Counted from the stretch's first letter, positions 8,677 to 15,880 are shown. The stretch is 33,442 bases of DNA from Zoogloea ramigera (GCF_006539865.1 NZ_BJNV01000057.1:1-33442), one strand, 5' to 3'. The notes: generated by a model not told the origin, from the sequence alone. Made by a program: numbers and translations.

Positions 8677-8711
8677 GTTTCCGACGCAAACACACCAAAG
8701 AGGGAGACATC

Positions 8712-9317
8712 ATGAAGAACCGTTTGGCAACCCTGCTCGCCGGCACCGCCCTCGCGCTGCTGGCCCTGCCCACCCACGCCGCCGACCTCAAGCGCGCCGA
8801 GGAGATCGTCGGCGGGCGCTGCTTCCTGTGCCACGGCATGGAGGGCGAGGCCGCGTCGGCGCTGTACCCGCGCCTCGCCGGCCAGCACGCCGATTACATC
8901 GCCAAACAGCTCGCCGACTTCAAGAGCGGCCGCCGCAAGAGCGACACCATGTCGGGCATGGCCGCCGACCTCAGTGCCGACGAGATGAAAGAGCTCGGCG
9001 CCTTCTTCCAGAAGAAACCCGCCACCCGCAGCGAGACCACCGACGCCGACCTCGCCGGCGTCGGCCGTTACATCTTCACCAAGGGCAACACCTTCTCCGG
9101 CGTGGCCGCCTGCGTCTCCTGCCACGGCCCCAAGGGCCACGGCACGCCACAGCTGCCGCGCCTGGCCGGCCAGCAGGCCCTCTACCTCGAGAACCAGCTC
9201 AAGCAGTTCAACACCCGCGAGCGCAACAACGACAACGCGGTGATGCACTCCATCGCCTCGCGGCTCACCGAGCTCGAGGTCAAGGCCGTCGCCAGCTACA
9301 TCTCGACCCTCGAGTAA
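8712..9317 (+). CDS. Di-haem cytochrome c4-like protein
   Basis: A periplasmic electron carrier, probably feeding a terminal oxidase. The 201-residue precursor has a Sec signal ending near residue 23 (LALPTHA), then two class I cytochrome c domains with CFLCHG (Cys37, Cys40, His41) and CVSCHG (Cys134, Cys137, His138). Candidate axial Met ligands are in DTMSGM and NAVMHS. Two similar halves of about 90 residues and total length match cytochrome c4. AGGGAG (8701-8706) is a good ribosome-binding site 5 nt before the ATG; the frame extends upstream across the leader hairpin, but without a signal peptide. It is a single-gene unit with its own promoter and terminator. Its redox partner cannot be told from the sequence. 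Confidence 0.93.
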   Translation: MKNRLATLLAGTALALLALPTHAADLKRAEEIVGGRCFLCHGMEGEAASALYPRLAGQHADYIAKQLADFKSGRRKSDTMSGMAADLSADEMKELGAFFQKKPATRSETTDADLAGVGRYIFTKGNTFSGVAACVSCHGPKGHGTPQLPRLAGQQALYLENQLKQFNTRERNNDNAVMHSIASRLTELEVKAVASYISTLE

Positions 9318-9327
9318 GCACCGCCCG

Positions 9328-9357
9328 GCCAGGGGGCGGCCGGCTGCACCCCCTGGC
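9328..9357 (+). terminator. Strong stem-loop after cytochrome c4
   Basis: GCCAGGGGG (9328-9336) and CCCCCTGGC (9349-9357) form a perfect 9-bp stem ten bases after the stop codon, with further self-complementarity in the loop. No U-run follows. Confidence 0.6.
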
Positions 9358-9436
9358 ATGTACTGCACCTGAATCGGCAGACGGCGTGGCAGGTTGCGCA
9401 ATCCAGCGCGGACAAACCTGCAACGAATAAAAACAC

Positions 9437-9463
9437 TAAAGACAACAAAAACGATGCCGGCAA
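9437..9463 (+). promoter_or_regulatory. Sigma-28 (FliA) promoter of the chemoreceptor gene
   Basis: TAAA (9437-9440), 15 nt, then GCCGGCAA (9456-9463) matches the flagellar/chemotaxis consensus TAAA-N15-GCCGATAA at 10 of 12 positions with the exact spacing. It lies about 65 nt before the chemoreceptor start, a gene class commonly under FliA. Confidence 0.72.
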
Positions 9464-9529
9464 CACAGGTAATCGCCGTTGTCTATCGGCCCGCGCCCAT
9501 CTGTTGCCATCTCCCGTGAGAGTCATGCC

Positions 9530-11581
9530 ATGAAAGCCATCAGCCGTCTTTCCCTCAGCCACCAGTTTGTCGGCGTGACGCTGGCGATGGTCAGCCTGGT
9601 CATCCTGGGCCTGGCCCTGTTCGTGTCGGCCTACACCTACCGGATGAGCCTGGACTAGGTCAGCCAGGACCTGAAACAGCAGGTGCACAGCGTACGCAAG
9701 ATGCTGGACACCACCCATGAGATCAGCGTGGGCCTCACCGACAAGGTCACGACGCTGTTCATCTCGCAATTCCCCGAGCCCTTCACGCTGGTGGCCGATC
9801 GCTCCGTCCAGGTGGGCGCGCTCGAGGCGCCGACCCTCGAATACCGGGGCAAGGCGCTCAACCTCGACTTCACCGCGGTGGACGAGCTGACCCGCAACAC
9901 CGGCGGCGTGGCGACGATCTTCGTCCGCCAGGGGGACGACTTCATCCGGGTGAGCACCTCCCTGAAGACCGACAAGGGCGAGCGCGCCATCGGCACCCGC
10001 CTCGGCGCCGATCACCCGGCGCGCGCCCGGCTCCTCGCCGGCGACTCTTACCTGGGCAACGCCAAGCTCTTCGGCCGGCACTACATGACCAAATACGTGC
10101 CGGCCCGCGACCGCGACGGCAAGGTGGTGGGCGTGCTGTTCGTGGGCTTCGACCTCACATCGGTCTTCGCCAGCCTGAAGAGCACCATCGACGAGCTCAA
10201 GTTCGGCACCCACGGCTACGCCTACGTGTTCCATTCCCAGGGCAAGGAGCGCGGCGTGATGCTCTTCCACCCTCAGTTCGCCGGCAAGGACTCCAAAGAC
10301 CTGAAGGATGCCAACGGCGAGCTGCTGATGGAAAAGATGATGGCCATGCCCGCCGGCAGCATCACCTACCCCTGGCAAGACCCGGACGGCACCACCCGGG
10401 AAAAGCTGGCCCTCTTCGAGCAGACCGACAGCCTCGGCGGCCTGGTGGTGGCCTGCGGCGGCTATGTTACCGACTTCACCGCCGGCAGCGCGGCCCTGCG
10501 CAACATGATCCTGCTGGCCTCGGGCGTCGCCGCGCTGCTGCTCGCGGCGCTGCTGTATGCCTTCATCACCCGCCAGCTGCGGCCGGTGCGCAAAATCGTC
10601 CAGGCCCTTGAGCGCATCGGGGCCGGCGACCTGCAGGCGCGCATCGGTCGTGGCAACGACACCGGCCCGACCCGCAACGAGCTGGACATCATCGCCCGCA
10701 GCATCGACGCCAGCACCGCCAGCATGGGCCAGCTGATCGGCGAGCTGCGCCAGCAGTCCCGCGAGGTCGAGGGCACCGCTGCCGCCCTGTCCCAGGTCTC
10801 CCGCGCCCTCGCCGACAACGCCGCCACCCAGAGCAACGCCGCCAGTGCGATGGCCGCCGGCGTCGAAGAGCTGGCGGTCAGCATCAACATCCTGAGCGAC
10901 AACGCCCGCAGCACCGACTCGAGCGTTCGCGAGACCCGCGAGCTCGCCAGCCAGGGCCGCGAGGCCTCCGGCGCCGCGGTCAGCCAGATGGCCAACATCG
11001 AGCAGGCGGTGGCCGACGCCGCAGGCCAGATCAAGCACCTGGGCGAGGCCTCGCGGCAGATCTCGTCGGTGGTCTCGGTGATCCGCGAGGTGGCCGACCA
11101 GACCAACCTGCTGGCGCTCAACGCCGCCATCGAAGCCGCCCGGGCCGGCGAGCAGGGCCGCGGCTTCGCGGTGGTGGCCGACGAAGTGCGCAAGCTGGCC
11201 GAGCGCACGGCCGCCTCCACCCAGGAGATCTCGCGGGTCGTAGACAGCATCCAGAGCGGCGCCGGCGAAGCCATCGCCGGCATGCACGCGGCCCGTGGCC
11301 GGGTGGGTGAAGGCGTCGTCAAGGTCGAGGATTCGGGCGCCCGGATGGCCGCCATCGAGTCGGGCGCGAGCAGCGTTGCGGCCCTCGCCAGTGACATGTC
11401 GAACGCCCTCGCCGAGCAGGCCAGCGCCGGCAACGCCATCGGCGAGGAGGTGGAGCGCATCAGCCGCCTGTCGGAGCAGAACGACGCGGCCTCCCAGGAG
11501 GCCTTCCAGGCCGCCGCCAGGCTCGAACAGCTGGCCAGCCGCATGGCGGAATCCGTCGCCCGCTTCAGCGTCGCGGCCTGA
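9530..11581 (+). pseudogene. Methyl-accepting chemotaxis protein interrupted by an in-frame TAG
   Basis: Would be a 683-residue transmembrane chemoreceptor. Reading from the ATG at 9530: first membrane segment (about residues 10-34), then TAG at 9656-9658 as codon 43, then an open frame to 11581. Beyond the stop come a periplasmic Cache-type sensor (about 44-320), second membrane segment ([21 protein letters not shown], about 325-345 if complete), HAMP (about 347-400) and signalling domain with the hairpin tip [22 protein letters not shown] (starting near 519). Restart at GTG 9683 or ATG 9701 would give a protein without the first membrane segment, so the sensor could not be placed in the periplasm properly. 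The C-terminus lacks a CheR-type tethering pentapeptide. The rest looks unharmed, so the stop is recent, a sequencing error, or suppressed. Confidence 0.85.
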
Positions 11582-11665
11582 GGCGCTTGCGCCGCAGCTT
11601 GAAGCGCTAGCGCCGCAGCTCGAAGCGCTTGCGCCGCGGCTTTAAGCGCTGGCACCACACCTCAA
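11582..11665 (+). repeat. Four 21-bp tandem repeats directly after the chemoreceptor stop
   Basis: Four contiguous units (11582-11602, 11603-11623, 11624-11644, 11645-11665) of the form AGCGCTTGCGCCGCAGCT plus three bases. Units 1-3 are close copies and unit 4 is degenerate. Unit 1 begins with the interrupted palindrome GGCGC TT GCGCC and unit 2 with palindromic GCGCTAGCGC. Confidence 0.75.
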
Positions 11666-11825
11666 GCGCCGCCGATCCAGGCCGGCCAGGGGCCCGCGGC
11701 GCCTCGCGGGTGCTCGACAACATCCTGGGGCTGATGAAAACCCATCAGGCCGGGATGCGCCCGCTGCCGCGCGCCCTCGGCGCCCGGTCGCAACGGCCAT
11801 GAAGACCGGCCGGGCGGCCCCGGCA

Positions 11826-11848
11826 GCCTGTTGAGGGGATCAACAGGC
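11826..11848. terminator. Stem-loop between convergent genes
   Basis: GCCTGTTGA (11826-11834) and TCAACAGGC (11840-11848) form a perfect 9-bp stem with a 5-nt loop. It sits ten bases after the stop of the minus-strand 78-codon ORF and downstream of the chemoreceptor gene, so it could serve either. The stretch 11666-11825 holds nothing else I can identify. Confidence 0.55.
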
Positions 11849-11858
11849 GGTCAGGCCG

Positions 11859-12095
11859 CTAGAGGGCGTAGTAGTCGAGGCGGAAGGACGGATCGTCCAG
11901 GCTCAGCGCCGTGTGCTCGAGGCGCTCGACGACCTCGTAGCGGTCCGCCGCGTCGGCTTCAAGCATGTGCTCGTGGGTGATGAACAGCGGCCGGGACCTG
12001 GAAACCTGCTCCGCAGCAAGCTTCTCCCGGACGCAGAAACGATAGGCGAGTTCGGCGTTCATTCGGGTCATCCTCTGAATCAACGGAGCCTCCAT
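11859..12095 (-). CDS. Small hypothetical protein (78 residues)
   Basis: I do not recognise the family. The product is soluble, charged and rich in Glu, Arg and Leu, with no signal peptide or membrane segment. Its sequence (RFCVREKLAAEQVSRSRPLF, then a more acidic half ending RLDYYAL) and codon use look like real protein, unlike the shadow frames nearby. The start at 12095 has GGGGTG some 5-10 nt upstream; internal ATGs at residues 9 and 12 are alternatives, the latter preceded by GAGG. It is flanked by a 3' stem-loop and lies divergent from the cyclic-nucleotide-binding gene. Function unknown. Confidence 0.6.
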   Translation of the reverse strand: MEAPLIQRMTRMNAELAYRFCVREKLAAEQVSRSRPLFITHEHMLEADAADRYEVVERLEHTALSLDDPSFRLDYYAL

Positions 12096-12149
12096 GATAC
12101 ACCCCGCCTAACGGCACAAGGCCCCCCGTAAAAATTCTTTCTCCTTGTT

Positions 12150-12183
12150 TTGTAACGGTTTTGTCACACTAAAGTGCTAGCTT
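12150..12183 (+). promoter_or_regulatory. Pho-box-like direct repeat with spaced -10 box
   Basis: TTGTAAC (12150-12156), 4 nt, TTGTCAC (12161-12167) resembles the PhoB box (CTGTCAT-N4-CTGTCAC, 11-bp period). TAGCTT (12178-12183) follows after 10 nt, the spacing expected for a Pho-type -10. The start of transcription would then fall at or next to the ATG at 12191. The overlapping TAAAGT (12170-12175) is another possible -10. Confidence 0.4.
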
Positions 12184-12190
12184 CGGGCGC

Positions 12191-12571
12191 ATGTGGATAC
12201 TCAGCCTCCTGAAGCCTGACCCGCCCCTGGCAAGCCACTTCATGCCGGGCAAGATCCATCACGTCCCCGCCGGTTGCGCCCTCTTCGAGGAGGGTGATGC
12301 CGGTGACACCATGTACATCCTCACCCACGGCAGCGCCGAAATCTCGTCTCCGGCGCGGGCCGTCGAGCCCCTCGGCCCCGGCGCCATCGTGGGTGAACTC
12401 TCCCTCGTCGCGCCGGGCCCACGGCCTGCCACCGTAAAAGCACGGCAGGACTGCGAATTCGTCGCCGTCGACGCCCGCAGCTTTCAGGACATCGTCCGCG
12501 ACAACCCAGCCTTCGCGCTGGAGGTCATGCGCAGCCTGGCCCGCCGCCTCCCCGCCACGCCGCAGGGCTGA
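12191..12571 (+). CDS. Cyclic-nucleotide-binding-domain protein
   Basis: A 126-residue stand-alone cNMP-binding (CRP-like) sensor domain without DNA-binding helix-turn-helix or enzyme domain. Visible are the beta-barrel entry PAGCALFEEGDAGDTMYILTHGSAEI and the phosphate-binding cassette GELSLVAPGPRPATVKA (about 72-88), where Glu and Arg normally hold the cyclic nucleotide; a Pro replaces the usual Ser/Thr after Arg, so the ligand is uncertain. No Shine-Dalgarno precedes ATG 12191 and the predicted promoter almost touches it, suggesting a leaderless or near-leaderless mRNA; Met18 (12242) is an alternative start. It lies 60 nt before the CorA-type transporter, so it may gate or regulate it. That link is positional inference. 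Confidence 0.8.
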   Translation: MWILSLLKPDPPLASHFMPGKIHHVPAGCALFEEGDAGDTMYILTHGSAEISSPARAVEPLGPGAIVGELSLVAPGPRPATVKARQDCEFVAVDARSFQDIVRDNPAFALEVMRSLARRLPATPQG

Positions 12572-12631
12572 GCCCTCCGGGGCGGCCTGCCCCGTCTTCC
12601 TCTCCAGCCTGCCCTGGCTGCCGCCAAGCGA

Positions 12632-13942
12632 ATGTCCCTCGAAAAGATCACCGAGCTCCTGCGCAAACAGCGCCTCGTGGAAGGCATGGTGCATAGCCAG
12701 AGCATGCCCCGGCAGCAGCTCGTCGAGACCATGGTGCACCGCACCCACCTGGCCGAAATCCAGAACCTGCTGCACCGGCTGAGCAGCCGCGAGATCGGCA
12801 ACATCCTCGAGGCGCTGTCCCCGGGCGACGCCCGGGCCCTGTGGCAGCAGCTCCCCGAAACCCGCGAGAACGACGTGCTGTGGGAAGTCTCCGAGCCGCT
12901 CCGCGAGCACCTCGCCGGCGGCCGCGAGCCGGGCCTCGCCCAGGCCCGCATCAACGCCTTCGAGGTGCGGGACGGGCGACTCTGCCAGGTGCCGATCACC
13001 TGCCGCCGCGACCTCGCCGCCGTCAACCCGCTGTGGATAGACCTGCTCGACGCCACCCCGAGCGAGCGGCAATACGTGGGCGAGCGCTTCGGCCTCACGC
13101 TGCCCGCGCCGGGCGAGGCCACCGACCTGGAGGTCAGCTCCCGCTTCATCCGCGAGGAGCACGGCGAGATCCGCCTGCACTCCAACTTCCTCCTCGACCG
13201 GGCCGGCGAGGCCCGCAGCGTGCCGGTGGTGTTCATCCTGCGCGGCGGCGTGCTGTTCTCGCTGCGCAACGAGGAGCTGCCGGCCTTCCGCCTGCAGCGC
13301 CGCCGCGCCACCACCCAGCCCGGCCAGGTGGGCGACTGCGGCGGCCTGCTGGTGGACCTCTACGGCGCCGACGTGGAATATTCGGCCGACTCGCTGGAAG
13401 GCATCTACGCCGCCATCGGGCAGGTTGGCCGCAAGGTGCTCGGCGAGAGCCTGAGCGACGAGGAGGCCGCCTCGATGCTCGCCACCATCGCCGACGAGGA
13501 AGACCTCAACGGCCGCATCCGCAGCAACATCCTCGACACCCAGCGCGCCATCTCGTTTCTGATGCGCTGCAAGGTGCTGGCCGAGGCGCCCCTCGACGAC
13601 GCCCGCCAGATCCTGCGCGACATCGAATCCCTCAACAACCACACCGCCTTCCTGTTCGACAAGATCAACTTTTTGATGGATGCCACCATCGGCTTCATCA
13701 ACATCAACCAGAACCGCCGCGTCTCGCAGCTCACCGTGTTCGGGGTGGTGTTCATGCCCATCAACATCCTGGCGGGCGTCGGTGGCATGTCCGAGTTCTC
13801 GATGATGACCAGCGGCATCCCCTGGCCGCTGGCCTACGGCGCCCTCATCCTCAGCATGGGCCTGGTGGGCTGGGGCACCTATGTCGGCTTGAAGCACGTC
13901 GAGGCGCGCAAAGCAAAAAAGGGCAGCGCGCGGCTCGCCTAG
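12632..13942 (+). CDS. CorA-family divalent-cation transporter with MgtE-N-like front domain and no GMN motif
   Basis: Probably an inner-membrane channel-type carrier for Mg2+ or another divalent cation. Of 436 residues, about 25-90 are helical repeats resembling the MgtE intracellular N domain (HLAEIQNLLHRL, REIGNILEAL, DARALWQQL). Next comes a CorA-like cytoplasmic funnel with the long stalk helix (about 270-370). Two C-terminal membrane segments follow: RVSQLTVFGVVFMPINILAG and PLAYGALILSMGLVGWGTYV. The CorA hallmark Gly-Met-Asn between them is replaced by GGMSEF (residues 384-389). The tail is basic (ARKAKKG), as in CorA. Start ATG 12632 has no strong ribosome-binding site. It is probably co-transcribed with the cNMP-binding gene. 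Ion choice cannot be deduced, since the selectivity motif differs; ZntB-like zinc export is an alternative. Confidence 0.85.
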   Translation: MSLEKITELLRKQRLVEGMVHSQSMPRQQLVETMVHRTHLAEIQNLLHRLSSREIGNILEALSPGDARALWQQLPETRENDVLWEVSEPLREHLAGGREPGLAQARINAFEVRDGRLCQVPITCRRDLAAVNPLWIDLLDATPSERQYVGERFGLTLPAPGEATDLEVSSRFIREEHGEIRLHSNFLLDRAGEARSVPVVFILRGGVLFSLRNEELPAFRLQRRRATTQPGQVGDCGGLLVDLYGADVEYSADSLEGIYAAIGQVGRKVLGESLSDEEAASMLATIADEEDLNGRIRSNILDTQRAISFLMRCKVLAEAPLDDARQILRDIESLNNHTAFLFDKINFLMDATIGFININQNRRVSQLTVFGVVFMPINILAGVGGMSEFSMMTSGIPWPLAYGALILSMGLVGWGTYVGLKHVEARKAKKGSARLA

Positions 13943-14048
13943 GCCCGCCCGGGCGCGCCGCCACGCGACCGACTTCAATCTGTAACGCGACTGCGTAATA
14001 CTGGATGCCAGCGTACTTCAACGCGCCCACCACCCGGAGAATCCAGCC

Positions 14049-14324
14049 ATGTCGCACATGCCCAGGGAAACCGGCGCCCCCGCCGGGCTCTCAAGGAAAC
14101 ACAGGGCCGCTCCACGTTTTCTTGCTCCCCTCGGGGGGCGGGCTGGGCGGAGCCTGGCCCTGGGGGCACTCAGTTGTGTTCTCGTCTGGATCGCCCACAC
14201 GAGCCAGGCCTCCCGCCTGGCCCGCCTCGCCAGCCAGGGGCTGGGCCTTCCCCCGGCCACCGACCCAAGCCGCGAATGCTGGCGCGAGGACATGGGCCGC
14301 GAGGCCGACAACCCGCCGCGCTGA
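14049..14324 (+). CDS. Doubtful small membrane ORF (91 residues)
   Basis: The ATG at 14049 is preceded by GGAGA at 8 nt, and the product would have one membrane segment (about 35-55: SLALGALSCVLVWIAHTS) and a charged tail. Against it, the 5' third coincides with dispersed repeat copy B, and the opposite strand and other frames are also open, so the region may be intergenic. No family recognised. Outside this ORF, 13943-14469 shows only the promoter candidate at 14352-14379. Confidence 0.3.
   Translation: MSHMPRETGAPAGLSRKHRAAPRFLAPLGGRAGRSLALGALSCVLVWIAHTSQASRLARLASQGLGLPPATDPSRECWREDMGREADNPPR
14088..14143 (-). repeat. Dispersed intergenic repeat, copy B
   Basis: Read on the minus strand it aligns with 2365-2420: shared blocks are CCCGCCCCCCG, GGGG, GCAAG, AAAC, TGG, and GTTTCCT.GAGAG, with about one difference in five. 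It also holds a CCCC/GGGG hairpin core. The two copies are in opposite orientation. Confidence 0.6.
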
Positions 14325-14351
14325 CGCGGCCGCCGGCCCGCAAACACCGGC

Positions 14352-14379
14352 TTGCCCGGCATCCGCACAGGTCTAATAT
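14352..14379 (+). promoter_or_regulatory. Candidate promoter of the small exported protein gene
   Basis: TTGCCC (14352-14357), 16 nt, TAATAT (14374-14379), in the only AT-rich patch upstream of the gene. A second -10-like TATACT lies just downstream at about 14393. Confidence 0.4.
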
Positions 14380-14469
14380 TCAGTCAGGTGGATATACTCC
14401 GGCCGCCGCCCAGCCCCGCAGGCCGGGTGCGGTGAGCCGCCAGCGGCCTGCACTGATAGGGAGAAGACG

Positions 14470-14871
14470 ATGAAATCGAAGCAAGGGCGTTTTGCGCTGG
14501 CGCTGGCCAGCCTGCTGCTGGCGGGTTCCGCATGGGCCCAGGCGAGCCCCGAGGCAGCGCCCGGCGCCGGCCGCGGCATGGGGCCGGGCGCCGGCATGGG
14601 CCCCGGGCACTGCATGCAGGCCGACCCGGCCCAGCCCAACTGCGGCTGGCGGATGAGCCGCCGCAACAGCCCGGGCTACGGGCTGATGACCCCGGAAGAA
14701 CGGGCCGCCCACCAGAACCGCCTGCGCAGCTTCCAGAGCCGCGAGGAATGCCTGGCCTACATGCAGGATCACCACGCCCAGATGGGTGAACGCGCCAAGG
14801 CGCAGGGCAAGACGCTGCCCGCGCCGCGGATGCGCCTGTGCGACCGCCTGCCGCCCGCCTCCGGCCGCTGA
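14470..14871 (+). CDS. Small exported protein of unknown function
   Basis: A 133-residue precursor with a clear Sec signal (LALALASLLLAGSAWA, cleavage near residue 23). The mature part starts with a low-complexity Gly/Met/Pro stretch (GRGMGPGAGMGPGHCM), followed by a more conserved-looking region: LMTPEERAAHQNRLRSFQSREECLAYMQDHHAQM, and RAKAQGKTLPAPRMRLCDRL. I recall similar short periplasmic proteins in betaproteobacteria with the LMT-PEE and C...HH...M pattern, but none with a known role. Three further Cys, several His and many Met suggest metal or redox chemistry; this is inference. GGGAGAAG is a good ribosome-binding site 4-11 nt before the ATG. It is followed 44 nt later by the 2H phosphoesterase gene, possibly on the same transcript. 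Confidence 0.82.
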   Translation: MKSKQGRFALALASLLLAGSAWAQASPEAAPGAGRGMGPGAGMGPGHCMQADPAQPNCGWRMSRRNSPGYGLMTPEERAAHQNRLRSFQSREECLAYMQDHHAQMGERAKAQGKTLPAPRMRLCDRLPPASGR

Positions 14872-14915
14872 AACCACTCCGCCGCCACGCCCGACCGCCG
14901 GCGGCGGCCCTGCAG

Positions 14916-15584
14916 ATGAACACCACCGAAACCCTCCTCACCCGGGCCCGCGCCGCCTTCGCCACCGCCGGCCACACCATCGAGAACGTGCGCCGAGACT
15001 TCCCCGAATGGCACCGGGGGCGGCCCCACTACGCCCTGTGGGCGCTGGACGTGGACACCGCACCGATCCGCGATGCCATGGCAGCGGCCGATGCCCACCT
15101 CGACGGCCTGCTCCTCGATGACTATCGCCGGCAGGCCCACGTCACCCTGGCCCTGTGCGGCTTCCCCTGCGACACGCCGCGCCATGCCGACGACTTCGGC
15201 CCGGAGGCCCTCGCCCGCCAGCTCGCCGCCCTCGAGGCCAGCGGCGTCGAGGCCTTCACGCTGCAAGTGGGCCGGCTGGCCAGCTTCACCTCGGCGCCCT
15301 TCCTGGCGGTGCATGACGCGGGCGGCGGCATCGCCCGGCTGCGCCGCGCCCTCACCGGCGACACCGCCGAGCCCGGCGGCCCCTACACCCCCCACGTCAC
15401 CGTCGGGCTGTATGCCGGCGCCTGGCCGACCGCCGAGGTGCTCCCCCGCCTGGACGCCTTCGATGCCGGCCCGCCGCTCAGCTGCACCATCGACAGCGTC
15501 AGCCTGATGCGCTACGCCGCCCCCGACATCGGCGGGCCGCTGGAGACCCTCGGCCGCTTCCGCTTCGGCCACGGCTTCGGCTGA
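14916..15584 (+). CDS. 2H-superfamily phosphoesterase (2'-5' RNA ligase-like)
   Basis: The fold of LigT / RNA 2',3'-cyclic phosphodiesterases, cytoplasmic. The 222-residue product has two HxT motifs, HVTLAL (His75) and HVTVGL (His160), 85 residues apart, each in a matching half: the diagnostic pair that catalyses cyclic-phosphate opening or 2'-5' ligation. The usual E. coli ThpR-like context is absent, so the substrate is open. ATG 14916 is chosen because protein-like sequence begins there and the upstream part of the frame overlaps the previous gene; no strong Shine-Dalgarno is seen. The 21-bp tandem array begins 29 nt after its stop codon. Confidence 0.8.
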   Translation: MNTTETLLTRARAAFATAGHTIENVRRDFPEWHRGRPHYALWALDVDTAPIRDAMAAADAHLDGLLLDDYRRQAHVTLALCGFPCDTPRHADDFGPEALARQLAALEASGVEAFTLQVGRLASFTSAPFLAVHDAGGGIARLRRALTGDTAEPGGPYTPHVTVGLYAGAWPTAEVLPRLDAFDAGPPLSCTIDSVSLMRYAAPDIGGPLETLGRFRFGHGFG

Positions 15585-15613
15585 AGCCCTCGGCGGGCTC
15601 GGACAGTCCATCC

Positions 15614-15880
15614 ACACGCCTGTGTAATCCTTCCACACGCCCGTATATTCCTTCTACACGGCCGTATGTTCCTTCTACACGGTCGTATATTCCTTCTACA
15701 CAGCCGTATATTCCTTCTACACAGCCGTATATTCCTTCCACACGGTCGTATATTCCTTCTACACGACCGTATATTCCTTCTACACGACCGTATATTCCTT
15801 CCACACGACCGTATATTCCTTCCACACGGCCGTATGTTCCTTCTACACGACCGTATATTCCTTCCACACAGCTCCGTAGG
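15614..15880. repeat. Tandem array of 21-bp repeats, 12 full units plus a partial one
   Basis: Units start at 15614 and every 21 nt to 15845, with a broken unit at 15866. The consensus is ACACGACCGTATATTCCTT followed by C and then C or T. Variation concentrates at a few positions (GACC, GGCC, GGTC or AGCC before GTAT; ATATT or ATGTT; last base). The first unit is the most diverged. There are no spacers, so it is not CRISPR. As 21 is a multiple of 3 and the unit has no stop codon, several frames are open on both strands, giving heptad peptides such as VEGIYGR, which I regard as by-products. 21 bp is two helical turns, so any bound protein would sit on one face. Confidence 0.93.

Noticed and set aside
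9296-11287. 663-codon minus-strand ORF opposite the chemoreceptor
   Set aside because: Gly/Ala/His-rich antisense frame typical of GC-rich DNA; the sense strand has clear domains.
10462-11658. 398-codon ORF antisense to the chemoreceptor
   Set aside because: Ser/Ala/Arg-rich shadow of the high-GC coding frame; no domain content.
11700-11803. Short plus-strand coding-like stretch (SRVLDNILGLMKTHQAG) after the tandem repeats
   Set aside because: No start or ribosome site and no recognised family; too short to call even as a gene remnant.
13967-14003. Second Pho-box-like repeat (CTGTAAC-N4-CTGCGTA)
   Set aside because: The second half-site is poor and no clear gene follows at the right distance.
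15499-15867. Minus-strand ORF with repeated EGIYGRV heptads, and the plus-strand ORF 15666-15899 with repeated RIFLLHG heptads
   Set aside because: Both exist only because the 21-bp unit has no stop in these frames. Starts are GTG or an accidental ATG without a ribosome site, and the minus one runs into the antisense of the 2H phosphoesterase.
15614-15880. CRISPR array
   Set aside because: Units are contiguous with no unique spacers, only 21 bp long, and no cas gene is present.
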